From Teredinibacter haidensis (GTDB lineage Bacteria > Pseudomonadota > Gammaproteobacteria > Pseudomonadales > Cellvibrionaceae): DNA of 64,000 nt. How positions within the stretch are numbered: the stretch's first letter is position 1; every line of letters starts with the position of its first letter. The stretch is taken from contig NZ_CP060084.1 in assembly GCF_014211975.1 (NCBI RefSeq), positions 4,351,001-4,415,000 on the forward strand, written 5' to 3'. The notes below the pieces were generated by a model. It was not told where the DNA came from and made no database searches. It saw only the letters and a list, made by a program, of their open reading frames with translations. A program made the position numbers and the translations under genes. Below are positions 17,489-26,697 of the stretch, in pieces.

Positions 17489-18216
17489 TTATTCCTGCAA
17501 TCGATTTGAAGGACGGCCAGTGCGTACGTTTGCGTCAGGGGCTGATGGACGATACCACGGTATTTGGCAGTGACCCGGTCGCTTTCGCTCGCCAGTGGGT
17601 AGAAAAGGGCGCGCGGCGCTTGCATCTTGTGGATCTGAATGGCGCTTTTGCCGGCGAGCCGGTTAACGGTGAAGTGGTTACCGCCATTGCTAAAGCCTTT
17701 CCCGATCTCCCCATTCAAATTGGGGGCGGTATTCGCTCGGCAGAGACCATTCAGTACTATCTTGATGCTGGTGTAAATTATGTGATTCTCGGTACCAAAG
17801 CCGTTAAGGAACCCGAGTTTGTTGCTGAAATGTGCAAGCAGTTTCCTGGCCATATTATTGTAGGCCTGGATGCAAAAAATGGTTATGTGGCGACTGATGG
17901 TTGGGCCGAGGTGTCCGAGATTAAAGCCACTGATCTGGCGAGACAATTTGCCAATGTTGGTGTGAGTGAAATTGTGTACACCGATATCGCTCGCGATGGC
18001 ATGATGCAGGGGGTGAATGTTGAAGCGACTGTCGCGATGGCAGAGGCCTCAAATATTCCGGTAATCGCCTCCGGTGGTATTACCAATATGGATGATATTC
18101 GCGCGCTGGTGGCAACCGGTTGCTCCGGTATTTCTGCTGCAATTACAGGTAGAGCTATTTACGAAGGTATGCTCGATATTGTCGAAGCGCAAGCCTATTG
18201 CGATCAACAGGGGTAA
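17482..18216 (+). CDS. hisA: ProFAR isomerase (phosphoribosylformimino-AICAR-P isomerase)
   Basis: A 244-aa TIM barrel that opens the ribose of ProFAR in histidine synthesis. The start MLIIPAIDLKDGQCVRLRQG at 17482 is characteristic; the catalytic Asp in PAIDLK and the second one in VYTDIARDGMMQG are present, as are the phosphate loops QIGGGIRS and ASGGITN. The frame is open to 17470, but overlap with the hisH stop and the family N-terminus favour the later ATG. Confidence 0.96.
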   Translation: MLIIPAIDLKDGQCVRLRQGLMDDTTVFGSDPVAFARQWVEKGARRLHLVDLNGAFAGEPVNGEVVTAIAKAFPDLPIQIGGGIRSAETIQYYLDAGVNYVILGTKAVKEPEFVAEMCKQFPGHIIVGLDAKNGYVATDGWAEVSEIKATDLARQFANVGVSEIVYTDIARDGMMQGVNVEATVAMAEASNIPVIASGGITNMDDIRALVATGCSGISAAITGRAIYEGMLDIVEAQAYCDQQG

Positions 18217-18222
18217 ACGGTT

Positions 18223-18996
18223 ATGGCTCTGGCAAAACGAATTATTCCGTGTCTGGATGTCGATAAAGGTCGTGTCGTAAAGGGTGTGCAATTTGTCGAT
18301 ATTCGTGATGCGGGTGACCCGGTGGAGGTAGCAAAAAAATATAATCAGCAGGGCGCTGATGAAATTACTTTTCTGGATATTACCGCCAGCCACGAAGCGC
18401 GGGATACAACCGTGCATACCGTCGAAAAAATCGCCGCAGAGGTGTTTATCCCCTTAACTGTTGGTGGTGGTATTCGCGAGCTGAGCGATATTCGCAATAT
18501 GTTGAATGCCGGAGCAGATAAAGTCAGTATTAACTCTGCTGCGGTTAATCATCCCGAATTTGTTAAGGCGGCGGCCGATAAATTTGGTGCGCAGTGTATT
18601 GTGGTTGCGATTGATGCAAAACGAGTGAGTGCTGAAGGTGAGCCGTTGCGCTGGGAAATTTTCACCCACGGTGGTCGCAAACCGACCGGTATTGATGCTG
18701 TTGAGTGGGCCGTGCGTATGACTGAATATGGCGCAGGTGAAATTCTGTTGACCAGTATGGACAGAGATGGAACCAAAGACGGTTTTGATCTGGGTGTTAC
18801 TCGCGCAATCAGCGACGCTGTACCCGTACCGGTTATTGCCTCGGGTGGTGTTGGTAATTTGCAGCACTTGGTTGATGGTATTGTTCAGGGGGCTGCGGAT
18901 GCCGTGTTAGCTGCGAGCATTTTTCACTTCGGTGAATATTCTGTACCGGAAGCTAAAGCGTATATGCGCGATAAAGGCATTGAAGTTCGGTTATAG
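18223..18996 (+). CDS. hisF: Imidazole glycerol phosphate synthase, cyclase subunit
   Basis: A 257-aa TIM barrel that cyclises PRFAR with ammonia from HisH to give IGP and AICAR. Motifs: LAKRIIPCLDVDKGRVVKG with the catalytic Asp, VGGGIRELSDI, ILLTSMDRDGTKDGFDL with the second catalytic Asp, and ASGGVGN. Six bases separate it from hisA. A short stem TGAGGC/GCCTCA (19002-19021) follows without a T-run. Confidence 0.97.
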   Translation: MALAKRIIPCLDVDKGRVVKGVQFVDIRDAGDPVEVAKKYNQQGADEITFLDITASHEARDTTVHTVEKIAAEVFIPLTVGGGIRELSDIRNMLNAGADKVSINSAAVNHPEFVKAAADKFGAQCIVVAIDAKRVSAEGEPLRWEIFTHGGRKPTGIDAVEWAVRMTEYGAGEILLTSMDRDGTKDGFDLGVTRAISDAVPVPVIASGGVGNLQHLVDGIVQGAADAVLAASIFHFGEYSVPEAKAYMRDKGIEVRL

Positions 18997-19043
18997 ACTG
19001 CTGAGGCCGGGGTTAGCCTCAAGTAGCCTGCGAGTGTAACACC

Positions 19044-20369
19044 CTAGGACGATAATCCGGGTATTTTACAGCTAACCACTAAGCCACCCTCTGGGTGGTT
19101 TTTTATTTCCAGGTCACCTTTGTGCTTTTCAAGCGCTCTTTTGGCGATGCTCAAGCCCAGGCCAAAACCGTTGGTGTGCATCTGGTTTCCCGAGCGGTAA
19201 AAGGGCTTTAATAATTTCTCGATTTCGGTTTCGTTCACGCCGGGACCATGGTCTCGTATTTGAATCAATACGATTTTTTCTTCGTTTTTTATCTCAATTT
19301 CAATAACTGAATCGTCGGGTGAATATTTGCAGGCATTGCGCAGAATATTATCCAATGCGCCCGCCAGTGCATTGGGGTAAGCAGCAATATCCAATGCTTT
19401 TGTCGGTTGAATACACTTGAATTCCCGCACGGGAAATTCAAACTTCAAGTTATTGATAAGGTCGTTAATCAAGATTGCAATATTGAGCTGTTCACGCGTT
19501 TCGTTGTCGCGATTTAAGCGTGAGTAGTCTAGGATTTGTTGAATCAACTGATTAATTCGATCACATTCGTGGTGCAGGCGGTCGGTGTATTCTGAATTTG
19601 CCGACTGTTGTTCAAGAAGAGCCGCGCTAGCCTGCAGGCGCGCTAGTGGCGCACGTAACTCGTGTGATACATCGTGTAATAATTGTTGTTGTGCCGCGAG
19701 TGTGGATTCAACCTGATTGGTCATATAATCCATATCTACGGCGAGATCCCCCAGCTCATCGCCTCTTCTCAGGAATTTTTTGTCGATACGGGCCTTTGCG
19801 TTGCCCTGGGCGTAAGTGCGGCTAAATTGACCCAGAGCTTTTAGCGGGCGCGTGATGCTCCAGCTTAAAATGGCACTTACAAAAGTCGAGGCAATTAAAA
19901 TTAAAATAAATTGTAGGGAGTAGAAGCGCATAGCAACTTCTTTTACAAAAGTGGGCACGCGTGGTTTGAGTGTAAATACGGTATAGCGATTGCCTCTATC
20001 GCTTTCTAGTTCAAATTTTACTACTGGTGTGGAGGGGGGGTCCCGAAAACGGTGTTTGAATATCGCTTTACCCTGCTGGTCCACAATTTTTAATCCCTCA
20101 CCGCGCGGCCCTCTATTAAAGGGTGAGGGAGGTTCGGGCATCGAATGTCGCAGGCGCTGGGGTTGGAATTGGCGAGGTAAATCGATACCGTCTTCATGGC
20201 GGCGAATAATATCCTCGGCAATGTTCAAGATCATTTGCTGATGTCGTTCTAAAAACTGTGCGCCCTCCAGTTTACGTGTAACAACATAGGCAGTTGCGAA
20301 CATAATGGTCAGGCTGGCGAGCCAGAAGGCGAGGAATATTCGCCAGAAAATACGGTTAAAAGCTTTCAC
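19044..20369 (-). CDS. cpxA: Envelope-stress sensor histidine kinase, CpxA-like
   Basis: A 441-aa inner-membrane kinase: TM helix (about 9-27), periplasmic region, second TM (about 147-167), HAMP, then the phosphoacceptor motif HDVSHELRAPLARLQ and ATPase boxes NILRNACKYSP, IRDHGPGV and NGFGLGLSIAKRAL. It partners the response regulator encoded immediately upstream, whose stop it overlaps (ATGA). The Cpx assignment rests on sequence character, the divergent CpxP/Spy-like gene and the CpxR box between them. Confidence 0.88.
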   Translation of the reverse strand: MKAFNRIFWRIFLAFWLASLTIMFATAYVVTRKLEGAQFLERHQQMILNIAEDIIRRHEDGIDLPRQFQPQRLRHSMPEPPSPFNRGPRGEGLKIVDQQGKAIFKHRFRDPPSTPVVKFELESDRGNRYTVFTLKPRVPTFVKEVAMRFYSLQFILILIASTFVSAILSWSITRPLKALGQFSRTYAQGNAKARIDKKFLRRGDELGDLAVDMDYMTNQVESTLAAQQQLLHDVSHELRAPLARLQASAALLEQQSANSEYTDRLHHECDRINQLIQQILDYSRLNRDNETREQLNIAILINDLINNLKFEFPVREFKCIQPTKALDIAAYPNALAGALDNILRNACKYSPDDSVIEIEIKNEEKIVLIQIRDHGPGVNETEIEKLLKPFYRSGNQMHTNGFGLGLSIAKRALEKHKGDLEIKNHPEGGLVVSCKIPGLSS

Positions 20370-21073
20370 TGGCGCTCTTCAATAATCATTTGGTAGCCGA
20401 TACCGCGAATAGATTTAATTGTATCCTCAATATTTGCTGAGGAAAGTTTTTGGCGCAGGCGGCTGATGTGAACATCGATACTGCGATCGTAGGCTTCGAG
20501 CTTGCGGTGCAGGACTTTTTCGGTGAGTTCCTGTTTGGATAGGGTTTGTCCTGCTTGCTGCATCAGCAATTGCAGGGTATTAAACTCAGCACTGGTGAGT
20601 TTTAAGGGCTGCTGGTTGACGGTAACACTGAAGGTGCCGGGGTTTAGTTCTATGCCGTGAAGGGATAGGCCTGCTCCAGGGGTATTCTGTGCTTGGGGTT
20701 GAGAGCGTCGCAAGACAGCCCGGATACGTGCTGCCAGTTCACGCGGATTACAGGGCTTGCCTAGATAATCGTCGGCACCCATTTCCAGGCCGAGGATTCG
20801 GTCGATATCATCGCCGCGCCCCGTAAGCATAATAATGGGAATATCACTCTGGGGGCGAAGTTGGCGCAATACATCCAAGCCAGACATGCCGGGCATCATG
20901 ATATCCAATACAAGGGCTGCGAACGAGCTGTCGGCTTTGAGGGCTGCAAGGGCTTCTTCGCCGCTGTTGGCGCTATCGGCTCTGTAGCCTTCACCTGTCA
21001 GGTATTCAGTCAGTAAATGGCAAAGCTCTTTGTCATCATCGACCAGTAGTATTTTAGGGGTTTTATTTTCCAT
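20366..21073 (-). CDS. cpxR: OmpR-family response regulator, CpxR-like
   Basis: A 235-aa regulator with receiver domain (KILLVDDDKELCHLL; phosphoacceptor in LVLDIMMPGMSGLDVLR; KPCNPRELAARIRAVLRR) and C-terminal winged helix (LTSAEFNTLQLLM ... YDRSIDVHISRLRQKL ... IRGIGYQM). It likely controls envelope protein folding genes, including the divergent CpxP/Spy-like gene and itself, through the GTAAA-N5-GTAAA box at 21113-21127. Confidence 0.9.
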   Translation of the reverse strand: MENKTPKILLVDDDKELCHLLTEYLTGEGYRADSANSGEEALAALKADSSFAALVLDIMMPGMSGLDVLRQLRPQSDIPIIMLTGRGDDIDRILGLEMGADDYLGKPCNPRELAARIRAVLRRSQPQAQNTPGAGLSLHGIELNPGTFSVTVNQQPLKLTSAEFNTLQLLMQQAGQTLSKQELTEKVLHRKLEAYDRSIDVHISRLRQKLSSANIEDTIKSIRGIGYQMIIEERQ

Positions 21074-21112
21074 AAGCTTACTTTACCGGTTGCGGCGTAG
21101 GATTCATTTGGC

Positions 21113-21127
21113 TTTACCTAACTTTAC
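21113..21127 (-). promoter_or_regulatory. CpxR binding box
   Basis: On the minus strand this reads GTAAA-gttag-GTAAA, an exact match to the Escherichia coli CpxR consensus GTAAA(N5)GTAAA. It sits 40 bases from the cpxR start and 69 bases before the ATG of the divergent CpxP/Spy-like gene, so it can serve both promoters. Confidence 0.8.
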
Positions 21128-21195
21128 ACAGGGTTAACCCAACTTAGCACTGTTTGGGCGCAAACTGGAGTCACAGTCAGAGAGGAGAACTACCG

Positions 21196-21651
21196 ATGAA
21201 AAAATTGATACCTACAATGATAGCTGCACTGCTAATTGGTTCAACGGCGGTAGCCGTTGCCGGACCCTTCGGCCCCCGTTGTGGTGGTGGAGGCGACGGA
21301 GACATGCGTATGTTGATGCTTGATAAAGTTGTTGATCTTACCGATGAACAAAAAACCGCTCTTGAGGCGCTGAAAGATGATATGACCCCGGGCAACGGTG
21401 CTGGTAGAGGACAGAGAGGCGCGATGGGTATTATGTTGCTGGATACGGCGGCCGACGATTACCAGTTGCAGGTGGAAGAGCTGGCAAATACTGCCGCCGA
21501 ACGTGCCCGCGAGCGAGTACTGCAGAAAGCCGAAGTCCATGCTCAGGTGCAAGCCATATTAACGGAAGAGCAGCGCGCGGAGCTTAAGGCGTTTCACCAG
21601 GAAGTGAGGGAGACTAAAAAAGGTAAAGGGCAGAGGGGGAATTGGGAATAG
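21196..21651 (+). CDS. CpxP/Spy-like periplasmic protein
   Basis: A 151-aa exported protein; the ATG at 21196 follows AGAGGAGAA and gives signal peptide MKKLIPTMIAALLIGSTAVA. The mature protein is helical and charged, with the LTxxQ-type repeats LTDEQKTALEAL and LTEEQRAELKAF that define the CpxP/Spy/CnrX superfamily. CpxP restrains CpxA in the absence of stress, and Spy is a chaperone; which role applies here cannot be read. It also has a GGGGDG metal-like loop. Confidence 0.82.
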   Translation: MKKLIPTMIAALLIGSTAVAVAGPFGPRCGGGGDGDMRMLMLDKVVDLTDEQKTALEALKDDMTPGNGAGRGQRGAMGIMLLDTAADDYQLQVEELANTAAERARERVLQKAEVHAQVQAILTEEQRAELKAFHQEVRETKKGKGQRGNWE

Positions 21652-21676
21652 GCCCCTTTCGTTGACCACCGATAAA

Positions 21677-21702
21677 ACGGGAGGCTCAGCCTCCCGTTTT
21701 TT
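21677..21702. terminator. Bidirectional terminator between CpxP-like and DUF6316-like genes
   Basis: Stem ACGGGAGGCT / AGCCTCCCGT (21677-21697) with TTTTT on the plus side and a shorter T-run on the minus side. The genes on both sides converge on it. Confidence 0.85.
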
Positions 21703-21705
21703 GTA

Positions 21706-21927
21706 TTACGCGGCCTTTCCTGCGTAGCGTCCCAAGGTTTGGATAACCTCGGGTTCGGCGTGTAGGATAAAGTCGATAAAATCACTCGCGCCAGTTTCGG
21801 CTTCGTGATGGGTATCGAATGGTCCAATATCTACGCCTTCTCGAGTGCTGTAATACCAGTACTCACCTTTTTGAAAAAAGCGTTTTGAACGGCCAGGTAC
21901 GCCGCCGTCTTCACCAATTCTGTTCAT
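21706..21927 (-). CDS. Small DUF6316-like protein
   Basis: A 73-aa cytoplasmic protein; the ATG at 21927 has a strong ribosome site (AAGGAGACAAATC). The core RSKRFFQKGEYWYYSTREG and IGPFDTHHEAETGASDFIDF matches my memory of the DUF6316 family of gammaproteobacteria; function unknown. The open frame continues upstream to 22086, but the ribosome site and conserved core decide the start. Confidence 0.72.
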   Translation of the reverse strand: MNRIGEDGGVPGRSKRFFQKGEYWYYSTREGVDIGPFDTHHEAETGASDFIDFILHAEPEVIQTLGRYAGKAA

Positions 21928-22180
21928 GATTTGTCTCCTTAAGCAATCTCTTTCCATGGATTCAATACAGTACAAGCAACCAAATGCACATCCGGCTTGA
22001 CCGGTATTTTGCTCGAGCAAGCGACTACTGTAGGGCCAACTCTCGTGCGCTTGGACAGGCGTTCCAAGGTTAATACACGAGAACATAGGCCAAATTATAG
22101 GCAGGTTGCCCTTTTCCGCAGCCCATATTCGGTTGAAGTGAGAACTGCGTCACAAAAAAACTGTGATGTTATCGAATTCA

Positions 22181-23062
22181 TCATTTTGGCGCGGGATAAG
22201 CGGTTGGAAGTTCGGTATGAGTGGTTTTTTGTGCAATTGTGGCTTGTTGCTGCTGTGCTTCCAATAGTGTGGATACGCGTACCAATTGAATACCGTCGAC
22301 TTTCAGCTGCGGCAATTGCTGCTCGAGGACCGCCAGTGTTTCTGGGTAGGGGTGGCCGATGGCCACGGCGAAGCCCCGCTTGCGCGCAAGCGACTGAGCT
22401 TTTTTCAGTTGCGCACGAATGGCCTCGGGACGGCGAATGTTGTCGAGAAAAATATCGCGAGCCCCCTGAGGGACGCCCGTCTGCCTGGCGATTTCGCTGG
22501 CGACACTGTCGGCGGTCGTGCGACTGTCAATAAAGTAGATTTGTTGCTCTACCAGCATATCCATTAGCCAGTTCATGTGTTCCTGGCGCTGGGTTAGCAG
22601 GCTGCCGCCGTGATTATTCAGCCCACTTGCGTAGGGAACGGCGCCCAGCATTTTGGTGCTCAGGGTTATTAGCTCATCTCTATCCATTTCTGCGCGCAGT
22701 GCGGGCTCCCAGGGCCGGGACTCCAGGGTTTCCATTGGCGCATGTACCATAATTTCGCGTTTATGCTGATGGGCAAGCTCGGCAAGCCGGGTGCCGTAAG
22801 GAGTGAAAGGTATGATGGCGAAGGTTAGCTCACTGTCCATGGCCAACAAGCGCCTACCGGCATCCATCTGGTAGCCGAGGTCGTCGATGATAATGGCAAC
22901 CATCGGTTTGTTGTTTATTTCGGTGGGAAGAGGGCAGCTATATCGCCACAACTCATCCGGGTTGGTGTTGGCTTGAGTAAAGAAGGGTAATAAACACAAA
23001 GTCCACCCGCATTGTCTAATGAGGGTGGAGGGTTTTATTGCGCGTAAAAAATCGGCGATCAC
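22181..23062 (-). CDS. Divergent polysaccharide deacetylase family protein (YibQ-like)
   Basis: A 293-aa exported protein with the YibQ/DUF610 core: MVAIIIDDLGYQMDAGRRLL, FAIIPFTPYGTRLAEL, VMVHAPMET, ASGLNNHGGS, FIDSRTTADSVA and AIGHPYPETL. The fold belongs to NodB-like deacetylases, with Asp/His positions kept; the exact substrate is unknown, but the genes beside it act on the cell wall. The GTG start overlaps the ctpA stop (GTGA). Confidence 0.87.
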   Translation of the reverse strand: MIADFLRAIKPSTLIRQCGWTLCLLPFFTQANTNPDELWRYSCPLPTEINNKPMVAIIIDDLGYQMDAGRRLLAMDSELTFAIIPFTPYGTRLAELAHQHKREIMVHAPMETLESRPWEPALRAEMDRDELITLSTKMLGAVPYASGLNNHGGSLLTQRQEHMNWLMDMLVEQQIYFIDSRTTADSVASEIARQTGVPQGARDIFLDNIRRPEAIRAQLKKAQSLARKRGFAVAIGHPYPETLAVLEQQLPQLKVDGIQLVRVSTLLEAQQQQATIAQKTTHTELPTAYPAPK

Positions 23063-24396
23063 TCGCTGTCGCTAACAGAGGTCTTAATATTTGCCCCCTG
23101 GCGAAATAAATTCAGGCTTTTCAGAATATTCAGAGCCTCGTAAAGCTGACTATCTTTATTGTGTAGATCGGTCTCGGATATATCATCATTGGAATTGACT
23201 TCCTTGCCGCCGCGCGTGTTTTTTAAGTGGCCGCTCAGGTCGGCTTCTTTTATGTTCGCGCGTGGTCTTACGGCAGTTATGCGCACACGCTCAACTGTAA
23301 TATCGGGTTCGATGCCCTGGGCCTGAATCGAGCGTCCACTGGGGGTGTAGTAGAGAGCAGTGGTCAGCTTTACGGCGCGGTCATCGGTGATAGGGATAAC
23401 GGTTTGTACCGAGCCTTTACCGAAGCTGCGTGTTCCCAGTACCAAGGCTCGACGATGATCTTGCAATGCACCGGCAACAATTTCAGAGGCCGAGGCAGAA
23501 CCGTCGTTTACTAGTACCACCATAGGTAAACCATCGCTAACATCGCCTGGTGTTGCTTTGTACTCGATATTGCTGTCGGGCAATCGGCCCTCGGTGTAGA
23601 CCACCATTCCCGAGTCTAAGAATAAATCGGCAACGCCAACAGATGCCTGTAAAACACCGCCTGGATTGTTGCGCAGATCCAGCACTAGGCCTTTAAGGTC
23701 TTTATGTTTTTTGATCAGCTTTTTATATTCTGTTTTCAAATCCTGCGCCGTATTGACCTGGAACTGGGCAATACGTAGGTAGCCAAAATCGTTTTCCAGA
23801 ACTTCCGAGCGCACACTGCGAACTTTAATAATATCTCTTTCCAGGGTGATATCGAAGGGTTGCTCCATGCCTTCGCGCACGATAGTCAGCACAATTTCGC
23901 TGCCTTTTTCTCCACGCATTTTTTCCACGGATTCGTCTAGCGTAAGGCCTTTAATGGTGACATTGTCGAGTTTGATAATCAGGTCGCCAGCTTCCACACC
24001 GCCACGGGCAGCAGGCGTGTCATCGATGGGGGATATCACTTTTATAAAACCATTTTCCATACCCACTTCGATCCCCAGGCCACCGAATTCTCCGGTGGTG
24101 TGCACCTGTAGATCATCGTAGGATGACGCGTCGAGGAAGGCAGAGTGGGGGTCTAGTTGCTCGAGCATGCCTCGTATGGCGTACTCCAGTAATGTTTGAT
24201 CGTCTATCTCATCTATATAGGCGCGACGAATATGGTCGTAGGTTTTGGTAAATACGCGCAGATCTTCGAGAGGCAATACACTGACGGTCTCCTCGGGTTG
24301 TTGTTCTGTTGTGCTCTCCGGTTCGGCGTAAGTAAGGGGTGCGAACAGGCAGCAGCTTAAAGTGATGACTGCTAAAAAGTGGGGTTTGGATAGCAC
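23059..24396 (-). CDS. ctpA: C-terminal processing peptidase, S41 family
   Basis: A 445-aa periplasmic protease with signal peptide, a PDZ domain (FGGLGIEVGMENGFIKVISP, GGVEAGDLIIKLD) and an S41 domain with catalytic Ser in VLVNDGSASASEIVAGAL and Lys in TRSFGKGSVQ. It trims C-termini of envelope proteins, often cell-wall hydrolases or their regulators. The GTG start at 24396 follows AGGAG. Middle gene of envC-ctpA-yibQ. Confidence 0.93.
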   Translation of the reverse strand: MLSKPHFLAVITLSCCLFAPLTYAEPESTTEQQPEETVSVLPLEDLRVFTKTYDHIRRAYIDEIDDQTLLEYAIRGMLEQLDPHSAFLDASSYDDLQVHTTGEFGGLGIEVGMENGFIKVISPIDDTPAARGGVEAGDLIIKLDNVTIKGLTLDESVEKMRGEKGSEIVLTIVREGMEQPFDITLERDIIKVRSVRSEVLENDFGYLRIAQFQVNTAQDLKTEYKKLIKKHKDLKGLVLDLRNNPGGVLQASVGVADLFLDSGMVVYTEGRLPDSNIEYKATPGDVSDGLPMVVLVNDGSASASEIVAGALQDHRRALVLGTRSFGKGSVQTVIPITDDRAVKLTTALYYTPSGRSIQAQGIEPDITVERVRITAVRPRANIKEADLSGHLKNTRGGKEVNSNDDISETDLHNKDSQLYEALNILKSLNLFRQGANIKTSVSDSE

Positions 24397-24463
24397 TGTA
24401 TGGATCTCCTAAAAAGTGCGCGATAGTGATTAAAATACTTGTTTTATTAGGTCGTTAAACCCC

Positions 24464-25612
24464 TTAAGCGGGTTTAAACCAATTTTTAGGGTTGGTAGGT
24501 TGGCCCTTGTAGCGCAATTCAAAGTATAGGGCCGATTGCTGCTGGCCACCGCTGTTACCCACCGAGGCAATGGTTTCTCCGACATTCACCCATTCGCCCA
24601 GTTCCTTGTAGAGCGCCTGGTTGTGGGCGTAAAGGCTCATATAGCCGTTGCCGTGATCGATGATAATGAGCAGACCGTGGCCGCGTAGGTAATCGGAAAA
24701 TACAATGCGCCCGTAATGTACTGCCGAAACGGGTGAGCCTTCGGCGGAGCGAATCAGCATTCCCTGCCAGGCAACCTTATTAGTGACCCGCGATGCGCCA
24801 AAGTGTTTGATTACGCTGCCTTTTGTAGGCCAGGGCAGTTTACCTTTGAAGGAGGAAAACTGGCCGGATTCAGGCACTTTAATATCGTCCAGCCAGGCGG
24901 TCACCTGGTTCAGCAGTTCTTCGAGGCGGCTTCGATCCTGCACCATGGTTTTTAGCTGGTGATCGCCACTGGCAATGCTGGAATTCAGTTGGCTAAGCGT
25001 CGCTTTTCTTTTTTTTTGAGCCTGTGTCAGCTGCTGGTATTGAGCATCCAGCTGGCGGTGGTTCTGCGCCAGCTTTTCCGTTTGAAAGGCAATTTCCGGC
25101 TCGATCAGATTGATACGCTCGATGGTTTGGGTAAACTCGCCAATACGATCCGAGCGAGCGCGAATCATATAGTCGTAATACTTGATATTGCGGGAAACGA
25201 CGGTAGGGTCCTGTTGATTTAGTAGTAGCCGAAGACTGCTTTGCTGCCCCAGGCGATAGGCGGCGTTAATATGTTGCCCCACCTGGGCCTGCTGCGAGCG
25301 CTTGCGCGTATTAAGCTGACTGCGCTCATCGCGTAGCTCATTCAACGTTTGCTTCCGTTCATTCAACTCACTTTTGAGCTTCGTTGCCTTCTTGCTCAGT
25401 TCGCCAACACTTTTTTCTGCTTGCTCCAGTGTTTGTAGGAGTTTGTCGCGGTTGCTTTTGGTTGCTTCCAGCTCAGACTTAAGCTCTGCAATCGCCTGTT
25501 TTACTTTCTGCAGTTTTTCCCTGTCGGCCTTTTCATCGGCGAAAGCTCCCTGGCTGTAGAGTAAGGCTGCGGTACAGATGAAGGCAATTGGAATAAACAG
25601 GCGATTTATCAT
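24464..25612 (-). CDS. envC: Murein hydrolase activator EnvC
   Basis: A 382-aa periplasmic protein: signal peptide (1-25), a long coiled coil (about 30-240) and a C-terminal LytM/M23 domain (IDHGNGYMSLYAHN, GETIASVGNSGG, LYFELRYKGQPTNPKNWFK). Key metal ligands are not all kept, as in EnvC, which activates amidases rather than cutting wall itself. It leads the operon with ctpA and yibQ, with 67 bases before ctpA. Confidence 0.92.
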   Translation of the reverse strand: MINRLFIPIAFICTAALLYSQGAFADEKADREKLQKVKQAIAELKSELEATKSNRDKLLQTLEQAEKSVGELSKKATKLKSELNERKQTLNELRDERSQLNTRKRSQQAQVGQHINAAYRLGQQSSLRLLLNQQDPTVVSRNIKYYDYMIRARSDRIGEFTQTIERINLIEPEIAFQTEKLAQNHRQLDAQYQQLTQAQKKRKATLSQLNSSIASGDHQLKTMVQDRSRLEELLNQVTAWLDDIKVPESGQFSSFKGKLPWPTKGSVIKHFGASRVTNKVAWQGMLIRSAEGSPVSAVHYGRIVFSDYLRGHGLLIIIDHGNGYMSLYAHNQALYKELGEWVNVGETIASVGNSGGQQQSALYFELRYKGQPTNPKNWFKPA

Positions 25613-25831
25613 GGAGCGAAGTGTAACCCAAAATTATAGGAGGTGAGGGGGTATAAAGGCTTATCACTGGGTTTTTGATCTCTGTCGAGCGATTTTTGGG
25701 CGTCGCTCTGGATTTTCAGCCCTCAATCTAGGATCATTGCGCGCGAAAAACCACGGAACCACGGGCTCGCCTGTGAGCCAGAAATATCTCAGGATTGCTC
25801 GACGGTTCCCCAACTCTCAGAGGGCAGATAT

Positions 25832-26578
25832 ATGTATAAGTTGGTATTAATTCGCCACGGTGAAAGCCAGTGGAACCTGGAAAACCGTTTTACCGGTTGG
25901 CACGATGTTGATCTGACCGAAGCGGGCGTAGCTCAGGCGCGAAACGGTGGTCGCCTGTTGAAAGAGGCAGGTTTTGATTTCGATTTGGCTTATTCCTCGG
26001 TACTGACACGTGCCATGCGCACCTTGTCTTTGGCTCTGGAAGAAATGGGCCTAATGTGGCTGCCAACTCAGCGTCACTGGCGCCTGAACGAGCGTCACTA
26101 CGGCGCGCTTACCGGCATGGATAAAGCAGAAACTGCCGCTAAGCACGGCGATGAGCAAGTTAAAATCTGGCGTCGCAGCTTCGATGTACCACCACCCGAA
26201 GTCGAAGAAGACAGTGAACATTTCCCCGGGCACGATCGCCGTTATCAGGGTATCGACCCTCGCATTCTGCCAAAAGCTGAAAGCCTGGCGCTGACCATCG
26301 ACCGAGTGCTTCCTTACTGGCATGACGTGATTCGCCCCTCCATCCTCGACGGCAAGCGCGTAATTATTGCGGCTCACGGCAATAGTCTGCGCGCCCTGGT
26401 GAAATATCTCGACGGTATGAGCGATGAAGAGGTGCTCGAGTTGAATATTCCTACCGGTGTTCCTCTGGTCTACGACCTGGATGAAAATCTGAATCCTATT
26501 AAGAAAGAATACCTGGGTGATCCAGAAGCCATTAAAGCGATGATGGCTGCGGTAGCCAAACAGGGCCAAGCGAAGTAA
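25832..26578 (+). CDS. gpmA: 2,3-bisphosphoglycerate-dependent phosphoglycerate mutase
   Basis: A 248-aa glycolytic mutase with the phosphohistidine motif LIRHGESQWNLENRFTGW, LNERHYGALTG and IIAAHGNSLRALVKYL. It interconverts 3- and 2-phosphoglycerate. It is divergent from envC; in many relatives the cofactor-independent gpmI/gpmM occupies this site, so this is a non-orthologous equivalent. Confidence 0.96.
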   Translation: MYKLVLIRHGESQWNLENRFTGWHDVDLTEAGVAQARNGGRLLKEAGFDFDLAYSSVLTRAMRTLSLALEEMGLMWLPTQRHWRLNERHYGALTGMDKAETAAKHGDEQVKIWRRSFDVPPPEVEEDSEHFPGHDRRYQGIDPRILPKAESLALTIDRVLPYWHDVIRPSILDGKRVIIAAHGNSLRALVKYLDGMSDEEVLELNIPTGVPLVYDLDENLNPIKKEYLGDPEAIKAMMAAVAKQGQAK

Positions 26579-26596
26579 CTGTCGCTTAAGCTCTTT

Positions 26597-26634
26597 ACAG
26601 GCGCAGTTGGTGGAGAGCCAACTGCGCCTGTTTC
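26597..26634 (+). terminator. Terminator after gpmA
   Basis: A 14-bp perfect stem (26597-26610 with 26618-26631, core GGCGCAGTTGG / CCAACTGCGCC) and 7-base loop, followed by TTTC. The T-run is short, but the stem is very strong. Confidence 0.75.
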
Positions 26635-26697
26635 ATTTCGGGCTATCGTGTATACTCGCGCACCGATATTCAATTAATCTGGCAAAGGTTTCTACTC

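Noticed and set aside
19002..19021. Stem TGAGGC/GCCTCA after hisF as a terminator
   Set aside because: Six base pairs and no T-run; not enough to call.
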